Positions 54,186 to 63,470 of a stretch of DNA of 64,000 nucleotides are shown piece after piece (the first letter of the stretch is position 1; every line of letters begins with the position of its first letter). Where the stretch lies: assembly GCF_003123725.1 (NCBI RefSeq), contig NZ_QETA01000007.1, positions 155,133 to 219,132 on the forward strand. The letters run 5' to 3'. The translations under genes and the position numbers were made by a program. The DNA is from Corticimicrobacter populi. GTDB taxonomy: Bacteria; Pseudomonadota; Gammaproteobacteria; Burkholderiales; Burkholderiaceae_B. Under the pieces are notes generated by a model. That model made no database searches, was not told where the DNA came from, and saw only the letters and a list, made by a program, of their open reading frames with translations.

Positions 54186-55189
54186 TGCCCATGACGACCC
54201 ATCCTCCGACCTCCATCACTCTGCAACACTGCGCCAAGACCTGGGCCAGCGGTCGCCCTGCGCTGCAGCCGCTCGACCTGCATATCCCTGCGGGCGAGAT
54301 ACTGGCCCTGCTCGGCCCTTCCGGATGCGGCAAAACCACCTTGCTGCGCCTGATCGCCGGGCTGGAACGCGCCGATGCCGGCAGTCGCATCCTGTTCGGC
54401 GACCGCGACGTAGGCGACCTGCCGGCAGAACGCCGCAATGTCGGCGTGGTTTTCCAGAACTATGCGCTGTTTCCCAATCTGAATGTGGCCGAGAACATCG
54501 CCTATGGCCTGCGCATCCGTGGCGTTGCCCAGGCGCAGCAGCGCCAGCGGGTCGAAGAACTGCTGGCGCTGATCCGGCTCGAGGACATGGCCCGACGACG
54601 CATACAGCAGCTTTCCGGTGGCCAGCGCCAGCGCGTGGCCCTGGCGCGGGCGCTGGCAGTCACACCCTCTGTCCTGCTGCTGGACGAACCCCTGACCGCA
54701 CTCGACGCCAAGCTGCGCGATCACCTGCAGACCGAGCTGGCAGACATGCTGCGCACCCTCGGCATCACCACCATCATCGTGACCCATGACCAGCAGGAAG
54801 CCATGATTCTGGGCCAGCGCATCGCCGTCATGTCGGCCGGTCGCATTGAGCAGACCGGTTCCGCCCAGGACCTTTATACCCGGCCGGAAAGCGCGTTTGT
54901 CGGTGATTTCCTGGGCCAAACCTGCCAGGTACGCGGCATTTTGCACGGTGCCCGGCTACAGGCCGGCCACCTGCCCCTGCGTTTCCGCCCCCATGCAGCC
55001 CGCCTCGAACCTTTGCAACACGGTGATCTTGCCGCCACCATCACGGCACGCTATTTTCTTGGGGACCAGATCCGCTATACCCTGCGCCTGGGCGACGGGC
55101 AATCGCTGCAGATCACCGCGCCACCCGATTGCGCCTTCCAGGCCGGAGAACAGGCCGGCTTGCGCATCCTGCAATCCGCGGCACATTGA
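54185..55189 (+). CDS. ABC transporter ATP-binding protein with TOBE-like C-terminus
   Basis: A 334-residue ATPase of the spermidine/iron/phosphonate class. Walker A (GPSGCGKTTLLR), Q-loop (VFQNYALFPNLNVAENIAYG), signature (LSGGQRQRVALARAL), Walker B (VLLLDEPLTALDAKLR) and H-loop (VTHDQ) are intact. The C-terminal ~90 residues (LPLRFRPHAARLEPLQHGDL) form a TOBE/OB-type regulatory domain. It completes the importer with the two permeases and binding protein. Confidence 0.9.
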   Translation: MPMTTHPPTSITLQHCAKTWASGRPALQPLDLHIPAGEILALLGPSGCGKTTLLRLIAGLERADAGSRILFGDRDVGDLPAERRNVGVVFQNYALFPNLNVAENIAYGLRIRGVAQAQQRQRVEELLALIRLEDMARRRIQQLSGGQRQRVALARALAVTPSVLLLDEPLTALDAKLRDHLQTELADMLRTLGITTIIVTHDQQEAMILGQRIAVMSAGRIEQTGSAQDLYTRPESAFVGDFLGQTCQVRGILHGARLQAGHLPLRFRPHAARLEPLQHGDLAATITARYFLGDQIRYTLRLGDGQSLQITAPPDCAFQAGEQAGLRILQSAAH

Positions 55190-55242
55190 GCCCACGCATC
55201 GGCATACAGCACTTACAGAAAAACGACCCGCAGATACCCTTT

Positions 55243-56067
55243 ATGCTCATCGCCCAACTTACCGACCTGCACATCCGCATGCCTGGCCAGAAGGCCTATC
55301 GCATCGTCGAAACAGACCGCTGTCTGCCGCCCGCCATCGCCGCGCTGAACCGGCTCGACCCGCGCCCCGACTGCCTCATCCTGTCTGGCGACCTGACCGA
55401 TTTCGGGCGTCCGGCCGAATACGCCCACCTGCGCGACATGCTCCAGCCCCTGGACATGCCCTGCTATCTGATCCCCGGCAACCACGATGATCGCACCGCC
55501 CTGCTGGCGGCCTTTCCCGACCTGCCCTGGCAAAAGCGGCTCGACGACTTTGTCCAGTACGCCATCGAGCACCATCCGCTGCGCCTGCTGATGCTCGACA
55601 CCGTCGTGCCGTGTTCTCCCCATGGCGCGCTGTGTTCACGACGCCTGGACTGGCTGGCCGAGCGCTTGGCCGAACAGCCGGGACGCCCCACCCTGATCGC
55701 CATGCATCATCCCCCTTTCGACAGCGGCATCGACCATATGGATGCCATCGGACTGCTGGAGGGACGCGCAGAACTGGAGGCCATCGTGGCCGCCTTTCCC
55801 AACATCGAGCGGATCATCTGCGGCCACCAGCATCGCACCGTATTCCGGCGTTTCGGCGGTACGCTCGCCTCGATCTGCCCGTCGCCCGCCCATCAGGTCG
55901 CGCTGGACCTGCGACCCGACGGCCCTTCCGCATTCATCCTGGAGCCTGCCGGCTTTCACCTGCATCTCTGGCACGACGGTGCGCTGGTATCGCATGTCGC
56001 CGTGCTGGGCGAGCATGCCGGCCCCTATCCTTTCCATGAAGAAAACGGCCAGTTGATCGACGACTGA
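55243..56067 (+). CDS. Metallophosphoesterase (CpdA/GpdQ-like phosphodiesterase)
   Basis: A 274-residue binuclear-metal phosphodiesterase. The metal motifs are complete: AQLTDLHI (D-x-H), LSGDLTDFG (GD), IPGNHDDR (GNHD/E), AMHHPP (H) and CGHQHR (GHxH). This is the class III cyclic-nucleotide / glycerophosphodiesterase group. It follows the ATPase gene by 53 bp in the LacI-headed operon. The context favours cleavage of an imported phosphodiester, such as a glycerophosphodiester, over cAMP hydrolysis, but that is inference. Confidence 0.88.
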   Translation: MLIAQLTDLHIRMPGQKAYRIVETDRCLPPAIAALNRLDPRPDCLILSGDLTDFGRPAEYAHLRDMLQPLDMPCYLIPGNHDDRTALLAAFPDLPWQKRLDDFVQYAIEHHPLRLLMLDTVVPCSPHGALCSRRLDWLAERLAEQPGRPTLIAMHHPPFDSGIDHMDAIGLLEGRAELEAIVAAFPNIERIICGHQHRTVFRRFGGTLASICPSPAHQVALDLRPDGPSAFILEPAGFHLHLWHDGALVSHVAVLGEHAGPYPFHEENGQLIDD

Positions 56068-56082
56068 GGCAGCAGGCCCGTA

Positions 56083-57150
56083 TCAGGCAATCCGGCTAAA
56101 GCGCACCACGCCATCGGCATCCTGCCGCCGGCTCAAGACCCCTTCGAAATACAGGGCATGCAGGTGGGCCAGCGCCTCGCCCATGGCAAACGTCAACTGG
56201 TGCAGGTCGAGTTCTCGCCGAAACAATACCGGCACGATATCAGCCGCGCTGCACGGCTCGGCGCAGGCCTCCACCACCTCCTGCAGGCGTGCCGCATGAT
56301 GCGCGCGCTGCTGGGCAATGCGCTCGTGCACGCCGATGAAAGGCCGGCCATGCGAAGGCAGTACCCGCACATCTGCCGGCAGATCATGGTAGCGATCCAG
56401 CGACATCAGGTAGAGCGGCAGCGGATTGCCTTCGGGCTCGTGGCTGAACACGCTGACGTTGGTGGAAATGCGCGGCAGCACCATGTCGCCGGAAATCAGT
56501 ACATTCAGGTCCGCGCTGTACAGGGAGATATGCTCCGGTGCGTGGCCATAGCCGATGATGACCCGCCAGTCACGGCCGCCAATCCTCACCAGGTCGTGGT
56601 CCATCACACGCACGAACGAGGCCGGCACCGACGGCACCAGATCCGGGTAATAGCGCGCCCGCTGGCGAATCTTGTCGAGCGCCTCGGGATCGCGCAGGCC
56701 ATGCCGGACGAAATGGTCCACCGCAGCCTGCCCGGTCGGCCCGCCCAGACCCTCATCGGCAGCCGCAGACCACCAGCGGGCCACGGCATAGTCGGTCATG
56801 CTGGTCCAGAGAGGAGCCTGCCAGCGCGAGCAGATCCAGTCGGCCAGTCCGATATGGTCGGGATGCATGTGTGTAACCAGTACACGCAATACCGGCAGGC
56901 CCTGCAGTTCGTCACGAAAAATGCTTTCCCATTGCGCCTTGACGGTATCGCGGCTGATACCGCAGTCGATCACCGTCCACCCCTCTCGCCCGTCGATCTC
57001 GTCGCGCAGCAGCCAGGCATTGACGTGGTCCAGCGCAAACGGCAATGGCAACCGTATCCAGCGGACACCGTCAGCCACTTCATGTGCCGTACCCGGTGCG
57101 GGCAGAAAATCGCCCAGCGGATAACCGAGCGCCTGTTCCTGATGATTCAT
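56083..57150 (-). CDS. Metallo-beta-lactamase-fold hydrolase
   Basis: A 355-residue MBL-fold protein. The metal motif H-x-H-x-D-H is clear (VLVTHMHPDHIGLADW), followed by the later His in GYGHAPEHISLY, Asp in LISGDMVLPRIS and a His near LPSHGRPF. The C-terminal extension (about residues 270-355) is a helical, winged-helix-like domain as in LACTB2/YcbL relatives. It probably hydrolyses a thioester or similar ester in the cytoplasm. Convergent with the phosphodiesterase gene across 15 bp. Confidence 0.87.
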   Translation of the reverse strand: MNHQEQALGYPLGDFLPAPGTAHEVADGVRWIRLPLPFALDHVNAWLLRDEIDGREGWTVIDCGISRDTVKAQWESIFRDELQGLPVLRVLVTHMHPDHIGLADWICSRWQAPLWTSMTDYAVARWWSAAADEGLGGPTGQAAVDHFVRHGLRDPEALDKIRQRARYYPDLVPSVPASFVRVMDHDLVRIGGRDWRVIIGYGHAPEHISLYSADLNVLISGDMVLPRISTNVSVFSHEPEGNPLPLYLMSLDRYHDLPADVRVLPSHGRPFIGVHERIAQQRAHHAARLQEVVEACAEPCSAADIVPVLFRRELDLHQLTFAMGEALAHLHALYFEGVLSRRQDADGVVRFSRIA

Positions 57151-57227
57151 GATGCTTGTCCCCTGTCGTTATCTGTCTGTTTGTCAGCGGACTATCTTAT
57201 CCCGGATATTTACCCGAATACGACCCT

Positions 57228-57665
57228 TCACAATCTATCAAGCGTGACCCGTACCCCTGCTGCGACAACTTGCCTGGCCCAGGTGAAAGGCACCGAATCA
57301 TCCAGCTCCGCCCTGAATGCCGCGACCTCGGCAGGGCTGCTGCACCACACATTGCCGCTTCCAACCGAAGGAACGTCTGCCGTTTCCGCAAACCGGAACT
57401 TGATCGAAAGCTGGGTCATGGAGTCTGCGGCTTCATCTGGATCCTCGAGATCCAGCATGATTTGCCGGGTCAGGTCCAATTCGACATGGCCGCCTTGCCT
57501 GCTCCACTGATAGAGCAGCATGTCGCCATCTTCTTCGATATTCGTCTGGTCAATCCGTTCGGAAACATAGAGCCGGATGAAAAAATCGAAAACCCCGGCG
57601 ATATCTTTGTCCGCCAGGGCCGGACACGCCGTGACGCCTTCCTGGATACGTGCGATGCTGCTCAT
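57228..57665 (-). CDS. Hypothetical protein downstream of the YchJ gene
   Basis: A 145-residue soluble protein with no recognisable domain; start MSSIARIQEGVTACPALADK. It has one conserved-looking acidic middle (LEDPDEAADSMTQLSIKF). Its start overlaps the YchJ-type stop by 4 bp (ATGA), so the pair is co-translated. Function unknown. Confidence 0.65.
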   Translation of the reverse strand: MSSIARIQEGVTACPALADKDIAGVFDFFIRLYVSERIDQTNIEEDGDMLLYQWSRQGGHVELDLTRQIMLDLEDPDEAADSMTQLSIKFRFAETADVPSVGSGNVWCSSPAEVAAFRAELDDSVPFTWARQVVAAGVRVTLDRL

Positions 57666-58057
57666 GTGTTTCCCGAAAACGTGCCATCCAGATAGAACCA
57701 GACACCGCCGATACGCTCGAAGCGGCTGGTTTCATGCAGCCTGTCGGCCCGGCCATGCAGGCGGCTGCGCGCCACGAACTCGACCGTGGCATGGGTATCG
57801 TCCTGGCGCTCGTACCGTTTCACCTGCAGCCCCAGCCACTTGAGCCCGGGAGGATTGGGCTCAAGTGCCGACGGGCGGGTATCGGGATGCCAGGTATCCA
57901 GCAAGTAGGGCAGATCATCGAGCACGAACGCGCTGTAGCGCGACCGCATCAGCGACTCGGCATCCGGTGCCTGCAATCGCAGCGGTCCGGCATGCCAGCG
58001 ACCACAACAGCGGGCATAGGTCTGGGAACTGCCGCACGGGCAGGAGGAATCGGGCAT
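57662..58057 (-). CDS. YchJ-family protein with SEC-C motif
   Basis: A 131-residue protein from the ATG at 58057 (MPDSSCPCGSSQTYARCCG). The N-terminal C-x-C…CC pattern is the SEC-C zinc motif, and LMRSRYSAFVLDDLPYLLDT followed by FVARSRLHGRADRLHETSRF is characteristic of the YchJ/UPF0225 family. Role unknown. The frame's earlier ATG at 58099 gives an uncharacteristic N-terminus. Overlaps the 145-residue hypothetical gene. Confidence 0.9.
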   Translation of the reverse strand: MPDSSCPCGSSQTYARCCGRWHAGPLRLQAPDAESLMRSRYSAFVLDDLPYLLDTWHPDTRPSALEPNPPGLKWLGLQVKRYERQDDTHATVEFVARSRLHGRADRLHETSRFERIGGVWFYLDGTFSGNT

Positions 58058-58106
58058 GGCATGACTCGGGTCGATGAATATCGAACGCAGTATAGCCACA
58101 CTCCAT

Positions 58107-58133
58107 CGGCAGCGTCCGTCCGAAACGCTGCCG
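58107..58133. repeat. 9-bp inverted repeat downstream of the TonB-dependent receptor gene
   Basis: CGGCAGCGT (58107-58115) pairs with ACGCTGCCG (58125-58133). It lies 24 bp after the receptor stop on the minus strand but has no T-run, so it may be a transcript-end hairpin or a weak terminator. Confidence 0.5.
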
Positions 58134-58156
58134 TCCTCTGGGCAAGAAGCTGCAGG

Positions 58157-60628
58157 CTAGAAGGAATAGCGGGCTGTCAAAAGCCAGCTCCTCGGCTCGC
58201 CCAGTACATTGCCATTGTCCGGATAACTGATCGAGCGGTAGTAATTCCTGTCGAATACATTGAGCACGTTGAGCTGAAAGTCCAGATTGCGACTCGGACT
58301 GTAGCCCGCCATCAGGTTGACGATACCGTACCCCGGCTGGCGTACGGTTTCATAACCCGACACGGTACTTTGCGTCCGCCCCTGGATGCGCGCCGACGTC
58401 CCGACGCGCCAACCTGCCAGCGCGCCATCGAAGCTATACACCGTGGATAACGTCAGCAGGTGCCGCGGCGTCGTCGTCCCATAGCGCGAACCCGCCTGCC
58501 CTTCGGTCGAATCTTCCAGGTATTTCGCCATCACATAGGCATAACCGGCGAATATGCGCCAATTGTGGGTGACATTGCCGGACAGCTCGGCCTCGAAACC
58601 CCGGCTTCTCACCTCGCCCGCAGCCGCATAGCAAGATATGGCCGTATTCGAGCAAGCCGTCTGCGGTAGTGCGTTGGGCAGGTTGGTCTGGTTGATCTGA
58701 AATACCGCCAGGCTGGCATTGAGGCGGCCATCCAGGTATTCGCCCTTGATCCCCGCTTCGTAATTTGTCCCCTCGACCGGATCAAGCAGTCCGCCCCCCA
58801 CAGACGTATAGTCCTGCGGCTTGAAAATACCGGTAACGGAACCATAGACCGTGTATTGCTCGTTCAAGTCATAGGTCAGTGCAGCATAGGGTGTCAGCTT
58901 GCCATGCTCGGTAAAGCGCGTTTCGCCTACATAAGTGCCGCTGCGCATGAGACTATCATAGGTATACCAGCTCAATCGCCCCCCCAGAAACAGATTGAGC
59001 GGATCGGACAAACTGAATTTGACCGTGGCATAGCCGCCATACTGAACTTCCTTGCTCTCGCGGCTCCACATCATGTTCCATGCCGGCTCAGGTGCATCGA
59101 CCGAAGCCGCCCAGTCAGCCGGATCGAAGGCATACGGATACGCCGTCGCCCACCCCCCAGGGCCGTCATTCTCGACCTTGCGCCGGTGGTTGACGCCCAC
59201 CGCCAGTTGGTGATTCCGCCCTGCCAGCTCGAACGGTCCCGAAGCACGCAGATCCAGAGCGGTCTGGCGATGCTGATAATGATATTTCCCCGTGTTGTAG
59301 AACATCGCATCATTCGCCTGCCGCGCCCACAACAACGACGTGCCCGCCATGTTCAGCTTGCCGTCCAGCCACGATCCCTTCAGTTCAATCTTCCAGCCAT
59401 TGTCGAAAGCATGCGTCACTTCGGCAAAGGCCTGAGTGTTTTCCTTGTTCCAATAAGACCAGTAGGGTGACGCACGGACATCACGGTCGAAGTCATAGAA
59501 GGATCCATCGGCACGGGTCGGCAAACCATTCCAGTCCGCGCCGGGATTGTCTTCAGTATTGTGATACCCCCCCAGCGTGATCGTGGTGCGATCCGTGATA
59601 TCAGCCTCCAGGATGCCATAGAAAAGGCGACGCTCACGACTGTAGCCCGACGTGAACGTATCGCTGTCGCGCAGTGTCGTCACCACCCGCCCTCGCAACG
59701 TACCTGCCTCGTTCAGCGGACCACCGGCATCCAGCGTCGTGCCTCGATTGTGCCAGCGGCCATACGATGCAGCGACAGAACCGCGAAAATCGGCCGTAGG
59801 ACGCTTCTTGACCAGATTGATCGATGCAGACGGATTGCCCGCTCCCTCCAACAGACCCGTGGCCCCGCGCACAACCTCGATCCGGTCATAGATATCCAGC
59901 GTACCCGAACCCAGCACATCGTAATCGTGACCCATCGCCAGGCCATCGACCATGATATTGCTGACGCGGAACCCGCGAGCGTTGTACTCCTCGCGCTCAC
60001 TGGCTGTCGAGGTGACCGTCATGCCGGTCGTGTAGTTAAGCGCATTCTCCACCGTCGTCATACCGTTGTCGGTCATACGGTCACGGGTCACCACGCTGAC
60101 CGATTGCGGCGTTTCCCGAATCGACAGAGCCAACGGCGTGGCCGTGCTCATCAGGCCCGTCGTGTAGGAACCCGAACCTTCGGTCGCCTCCTGCTGTCCG
60201 CGCACCGTGACGGCCTCCAGCGCCTGAACATCCTGTCGGGACCGCCTGCGCAGCACATAGCCGCCATCCCGGTTGCGAACCGCCTCGAGCCCCGACCCGG
60301 CCAGCAGCACGGCCAGCCCACCGGCGACATCATAACGACCCGACAGAGCAGGGCCGGGCAAGTCGGCAGTCAGCGCGCCATCAATGGCCAGGGCGATACC
60401 TGATTCGGCTGCAAAACGGTTCAGCACCTGATCCAGTGTCCCCGCCTCGATACCGTACTGCCGCATGCCGTCCTGCCCCGCTACCGCCGGCTGCGCCTGT
60501 ACGGCACCAGGCCATGCCGTCGCGCCAGCCAGTACGATGCCGGTCCCTACCAGCATATGCGCCAGCCGCACCGAGCGCTGCCGATGCCTGCCGGACACAC
60601 TGTCCGCCCTGTTCTTTTCCTGACTCAT
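58157..60628 (-). CDS. TonB-dependent siderophore receptor with N-terminal signalling (STN) domain
   Basis: An 823-residue outer-membrane receptor from the ATG at 60628. A signal peptide (LAHMLVGTGIVLAGATAW) is followed by the STN signalling domain (YGIEAGTLDQVLNRFAAESG), a TonB box (EAVTVRG), the plug (RETPQSVSVVTRDRM, NIMVDGLAMG, VVRGATGLLEGAGNPS) and the beta-barrel ending in Phe (LTARYSF). It resembles FoxA/FpvA-type siderophore receptors. The STN domain fits signalling to the FecR/FecI-like proteins encoded just upstream. The particular siderophore is not evident; no biosynthesis genes are nearby. Confidence 0.93.
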   Translation of the reverse strand: MSQEKNRADSVSGRHRQRSVRLAHMLVGTGIVLAGATAWPGAVQAQPAVAGQDGMRQYGIEAGTLDQVLNRFAAESGIALAIDGALTADLPGPALSGRYDVAGGLAVLLAGSGLEAVRNRDGGYVLRRRSRQDVQALEAVTVRGQQEATEGSGSYTTGLMSTATPLALSIRETPQSVSVVTRDRMTDNGMTTVENALNYTTGMTVTSTASEREEYNARGFRVSNIMVDGLAMGHDYDVLGSGTLDIYDRIEVVRGATGLLEGAGNPSASINLVKKRPTADFRGSVAASYGRWHNRGTTLDAGGPLNEAGTLRGRVVTTLRDSDTFTSGYSRERRLFYGILEADITDRTTITLGGYHNTEDNPGADWNGLPTRADGSFYDFDRDVRASPYWSYWNKENTQAFAEVTHAFDNGWKIELKGSWLDGKLNMAGTSLLWARQANDAMFYNTGKYHYQHRQTALDLRASGPFELAGRNHQLAVGVNHRRKVENDGPGGWATAYPYAFDPADWAASVDAPEPAWNMMWSRESKEVQYGGYATVKFSLSDPLNLFLGGRLSWYTYDSLMRSGTYVGETRFTEHGKLTPYAALTYDLNEQYTVYGSVTGIFKPQDYTSVGGGLLDPVEGTNYEAGIKGEYLDGRLNASLAVFQINQTNLPNALPQTACSNTAISCYAAAGEVRSRGFEAELSGNVTHNWRIFAGYAYVMAKYLEDSTEGQAGSRYGTTTPRHLLTLSTVYSFDGALAGWRVGTSARIQGRTQSTVSGYETVRQPGYGIVNLMAGYSPSRNLDFQLNVLNVFDRNYYRSISYPDNGNVLGEPRSWLLTARYSF

Positions 60629-60708
60629 TTCGTTGCCTCGTTCCCGTTGAAAATCGATCCTCACCACAATGAGGTCTCATCTCTTTCCCGAACGAGAATG
60701 AAAAAGTG

Positions 60709-61725
60709 CTACGGCCGCGTCACCGTCACCCAATAAGGTGTGCGAAACACCACCTTGACCGGCAAGGCCTGGGCCAGCATGGCCAGCGTGCGATCGGTAT
60801 CGTCGAGCGGATAGACACCCGACACGATCAGCTCCGCGACATCCGGATCGCACCGCACGAAACCACTTCGATAACGCGCCACTTCCGCCAGGAATGCATC
60901 CAGCGTCATCCGTTCCGCAATGAGCTGCCCCTGCGTCCAGGCCGGGCGCGGCTGCACCAGTGCGATATCCTGCTGGACGGCATGGCGATCGAAGCGCATC
61001 TGCCGGCCCGCCTCGAGCCGGGTCGCTGCCCCCTCGGCCAGCCCGCCTGGTCGGACTTCGACGGCACCTTCGTAGACGGCCACCCGAATACCTTCATTTT
61101 CCTGCGCGACCTCGAAGCGCGTGCCCAGCGCCCGGATCGTGCCATAGTCGGTTTCCACCACGAAAGGCCTGGGCAGCGCATGGGTATCGGGTGCCGTCAC
61201 AATGAAAATCTCGCCACTGCGCAACAGCAGACGTCGAGCAGCCGCGTCATAGACAACGTCGAGTGCGCTCGCGGTATTGAGCACGACTTCGCCACCATCG
61301 GCCAGGCCAACCCGGGTGCGCTCGCCACGCCCGCTCCGATATTCAGCCACCATGGTGCGCCACGGCACGACGTGCCCGCCCAGGGTCACCACGCCACCCA
61401 CGCCAAGCCCCAGCAGCAGGCTGCGCAGCAATGCCCGCCGCTCACGTCGGCGGCGCCCGCCCGCTCCACGCAAGACATCCGCCAGCAACGCACGATCCGG
61501 TGCCTGATCCAGCGTAGCGTCGTGCAGCAGACCATTGATGCGCTGTACCTGCTGCCAGGCCCCGGCGTGCCCTGGCTGTGCCAGCCACTGCTCGAATGCC
61601 CGACGCTCGACAGCACTCATTTCGCCGGACCAGTGCGTGACCAGCCAGTGCAAAGCCTGCTCATGCAAGTCGAGTGCTGCAGAAGGCAACGATGCCGCCG
61701 CCTCCGGTCTGTTGCGGGACGTCAT
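60709..61725 (-). CDS. FecR-family anti-sigma / signal-transducing protein
   Basis: A 338-residue inner-membrane regulator. It has the DUF4880 N-terminal domain (ALHWLVTHWSGEMSAVERRA, FEQWLAQPGHAGAWQQVQ), a membrane segment near residues 95-115 (LLRSLLLGLGVGGVVTLGG) and the periplasmic FecR domain (VVLNTASALDVVYD; IFIVTAPDTHALPRPFVVE). It relays the receptor's signal to the FecI-like sigma factor. Its start overlaps the sigma gene stop by 4 bp, and 80 bp separate it from the receptor gene. Confidence 0.92.
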   Translation of the reverse strand: MTSRNRPEAAASLPSAALDLHEQALHWLVTHWSGEMSAVERRAFEQWLAQPGHAGAWQQVQRINGLLHDATLDQAPDRALLADVLRGAGGRRRRERRALLRSLLLGLGVGGVVTLGGHVVPWRTMVAEYRSGRGERTRVGLADGGEVVLNTASALDVVYDAAARRLLLRSGEIFIVTAPDTHALPRPFVVETDYGTIRALGTRFEVAQENEGIRVAVYEGAVEVRPGGLAEGAATRLEAGRQMRFDRHAVQQDIALVQPRPAWTQGQLIAERMTLDAFLAEVARYRSGFVRCDPDVAELIVSGVYPLDDTDRTLAMLAQALPVKVVFRTPYWVTVTRP

Positions 61726-62246
61726 GCCAATGCCGCGCAGCAGGCCTGGGCAGCCTGGAACATGTATTTGCGTACCGTTGCCACGGCAATCCCCTGGCGA
61801 GCCGCAATGGCGCTATAGGTCAGCCCGTCGAACTGGGACAGCAGGAAAACCTCCCGCACCCTGCCCGGCAGACTGTCGAGCGCACGATCGACCTGCATCA
61901 ACGCCTCGATGATCAGGGCGCGGTACTCGGGTGATGGCGCATGCGCATCGACCCGGCAGGCCAATGCCTCCAGGTAGGCAGCCTCGATCTGCCGGCGACG
62001 AAACAGATCGATTGCCAGCCCCTTGGCAATCTGGGTCAGGAACGCACGGGATTGTCCTGCTGGCGGCAGGCGGCCCGAGCCGATCAGCCGGACGTAGGTA
62101 TCCTGCGCCAGGTCTGCCGCGTCCTGCCGGTTGCCCAACCGGCCCTGCAGCCATCCCTGCAACCAGCCATGATGGCGCACATAGAGATCAGCCACCGTAG
62201 TGGCACTGGAGCCAGGCGATGATGAGGAAATTTCGGGAGACGACAT
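61722..62246 (-). CDS. FecI-type ECF sigma factor
   Basis: A 174-residue ECF sigma factor. Region 2 (DAADLAQDTYVRLIG, RAFLTQIAKGLAIDLFRRR) and region 4 (LDSLPGRVREVFLLSQFDG, LTYSAIAARQGIAVATVRKY) are those of iron-starvation FecI-like sigmas. It heads the sigma/anti-sigma/receptor run and would direct transcription of the receptor gene. Iron control by Fur is expected but I could not identify a convincing Fur box. Confidence 0.93.
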   Translation of the reverse strand: MSSPEISSSSPGSSATTVADLYVRHHGWLQGWLQGRLGNRQDAADLAQDTYVRLIGSGRLPPAGQSRAFLTQIAKGLAIDLFRRRQIEAAYLEALACRVDAHAPSPEYRALIIEALMQVDRALDSLPGRVREVFLLSQFDGLTYSAIAARQGIAVATVRKYMFQAAQACCAALA

Positions 62247-62271
62247 ATCCGGCGCGTCAGGAGAGGAAAGC

Positions 62272-62309
62272 GCATTCGCAAACAGGAATGCATATCAGGC
62301 CGGATTATA
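62272..62309 (-). promoter_or_regulatory. Candidate promoter and inverted repeat upstream of the fecI-like gene
   Basis: On the minus strand a TATAAT lies at 62309-62304, and a GCATTC-N8-GAATGC inverted repeat at 62272-62291 falls just after the expected transcription start. The repeat could bind a repressor; it matches the Fur consensus only weakly. Confidence 0.3.
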
Positions 62310-62361
62310 AACATGTTGTGCCAGTTCAATCCGGTTTCGTCCACCGGCCGTGACCATTGAT

Positions 62362-62395
62362 AAAAAAGCCCTGGCTGCAAAGGCAGCACAGGGCT
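62362..62395 (-). terminator. Intrinsic terminator of the adhP-type gene
   Basis: Read on the minus strand: AGCCCTG-TGCTGC, loop, GCAGC-CAGGGCT followed by a run of T residues (62367-62362). It lies 25 bp after the alcohol dehydrogenase stop. Confidence 0.88.
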
Positions 62396-62419
62396 CAACC
62401 GGCTACTGCAAAAATAAAA

Positions 62420-63448
62420 TCAGGCGTTCAGATCCAGCACCACACGACCATTGATCTGGCCGGCATGCATGCGCTTGAAAATATCATTGACGTTTTCGAG
62501 ACGGTCCGCCGTGACCGTGGCCTTGACCTTGCCCTCACCCGCAAACGCGAGTGACTCCTGCAGGTCGAGACGGGTGCCGACGATGGAACCACGCACGGTG
62601 GTGCCATTGAGCACCATATCGAAGATCGACAGCGAAAAATCGCCCGGCGGCAAACCGTTGAGGGCGATGGTGCCGCCGCGCCGGGTCATACCCATGGCCT
62701 GCTGGAAGGCAATGGGAGAAACCGCCGTGACCAGCGCGCCATGCACGCCACCGATTTCCTTCTTGAGATACGCAGCAGGATCGGTATTGCGGGCGTTGAC
62801 TGTGACTTCTGCGCCCAGCGAACGGGCCAATGCCAGCTTGCTGTCGTCCACGTCCACCGCGGCCACATTCAGGCCCATGGCACGCGCATACTGCACGGCC
62901 ACATGACCCAGGCCGCCGATGCCCGAGATCGCCACCCACTGTCCTGGCTTGGCCTCCGTCATTTTCAGGCCCTTGTAAACCGTCACGCCAGCGCAAAGGA
63001 TAGGTGCGATTTCGACAAAACCGACATTGTCGGGCAGCTTGCCGACATAGTCGGCTGCCGCCAGTGCATATTCAGCAAAACCGCCATTGACCGAATAGCC
63101 TGCGTTTTGCTGGCTCTCGCACAGCGTTTCCCAGCCGCCCAGGCAGTGCTCGCAATGGCCGCATGCCGAGTACAGCCAGGGAATGCCGACCCGGTCGCCT
63201 TCCTTCACATGCGTCACGCCTGCGCCAACCGCTACCACATGGCCTACGCCCTCGTGGCCCGGGATGAACGGGGGGTTCGGCTTGACCGGCCAGTCGCCCT
63301 CGACCGCGTGCAGGTCGGTATGGCATACGCCGCACGCTTCGATCTTGACCAGAATATCACCCGGCCCCGGACGGGGCACCGTGACTTCCTCGATCTGCAG
63401 TGGCTGGCCAAAAGTGCGCAGCACTGCCGCTTTCATGGTGGTCTGCAT
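62420..63448 (-). CDS. adhP: Zinc-dependent alcohol dehydrogenase (AdhP type)
   Basis: NAD-dependent medium-chain alcohol dehydrogenase, 342 residues. The catalytic zinc region ([26 protein letters not shown]), the structural zinc cysteines ([16 protein letters not shown]) and the nucleotide fold ([17 protein letters not shown]) are all visible and match the AdhP/AdhA branch. The ATG at 63448 follows AAGGAGA at good spacing; the ATG at 63436 is an alternative. It lies 22 bp after the aldehyde dehydrogenase gene, so the pair should oxidise an alcohol through the aldehyde to the acid, or work in reverse. Confidence 0.94.
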   Translation of the reverse strand: MQTTMKAAVLRTFGQPLQIEEVTVPRPGPGDILVKIEACGVCHTDLHAVEGDWPVKPNPPFIPGHEGVGHVVAVGAGVTHVKEGDRVGIPWLYSACGHCEHCLGGWETLCESQQNAGYSVNGGFAEYALAAADYVGKLPDNVGFVEIAPILCAGVTVYKGLKMTEAKPGQWVAISGIGGLGHVAVQYARAMGLNVAAVDVDDSKLALARSLGAEVTVNARNTDPAAYLKKEIGGVHGALVTAVSPIAFQQAMGMTRRGGTIALNGLPPGDFSLSIFDMVLNGTTVRGSIVGTRLDLQESLAFAGEGKVKATVTADRLENVNDIFKRMHAGQINGRVVLDLNA

Positions 63449-63470
63449 AAAACGTCTCCTTGTGATGCAA

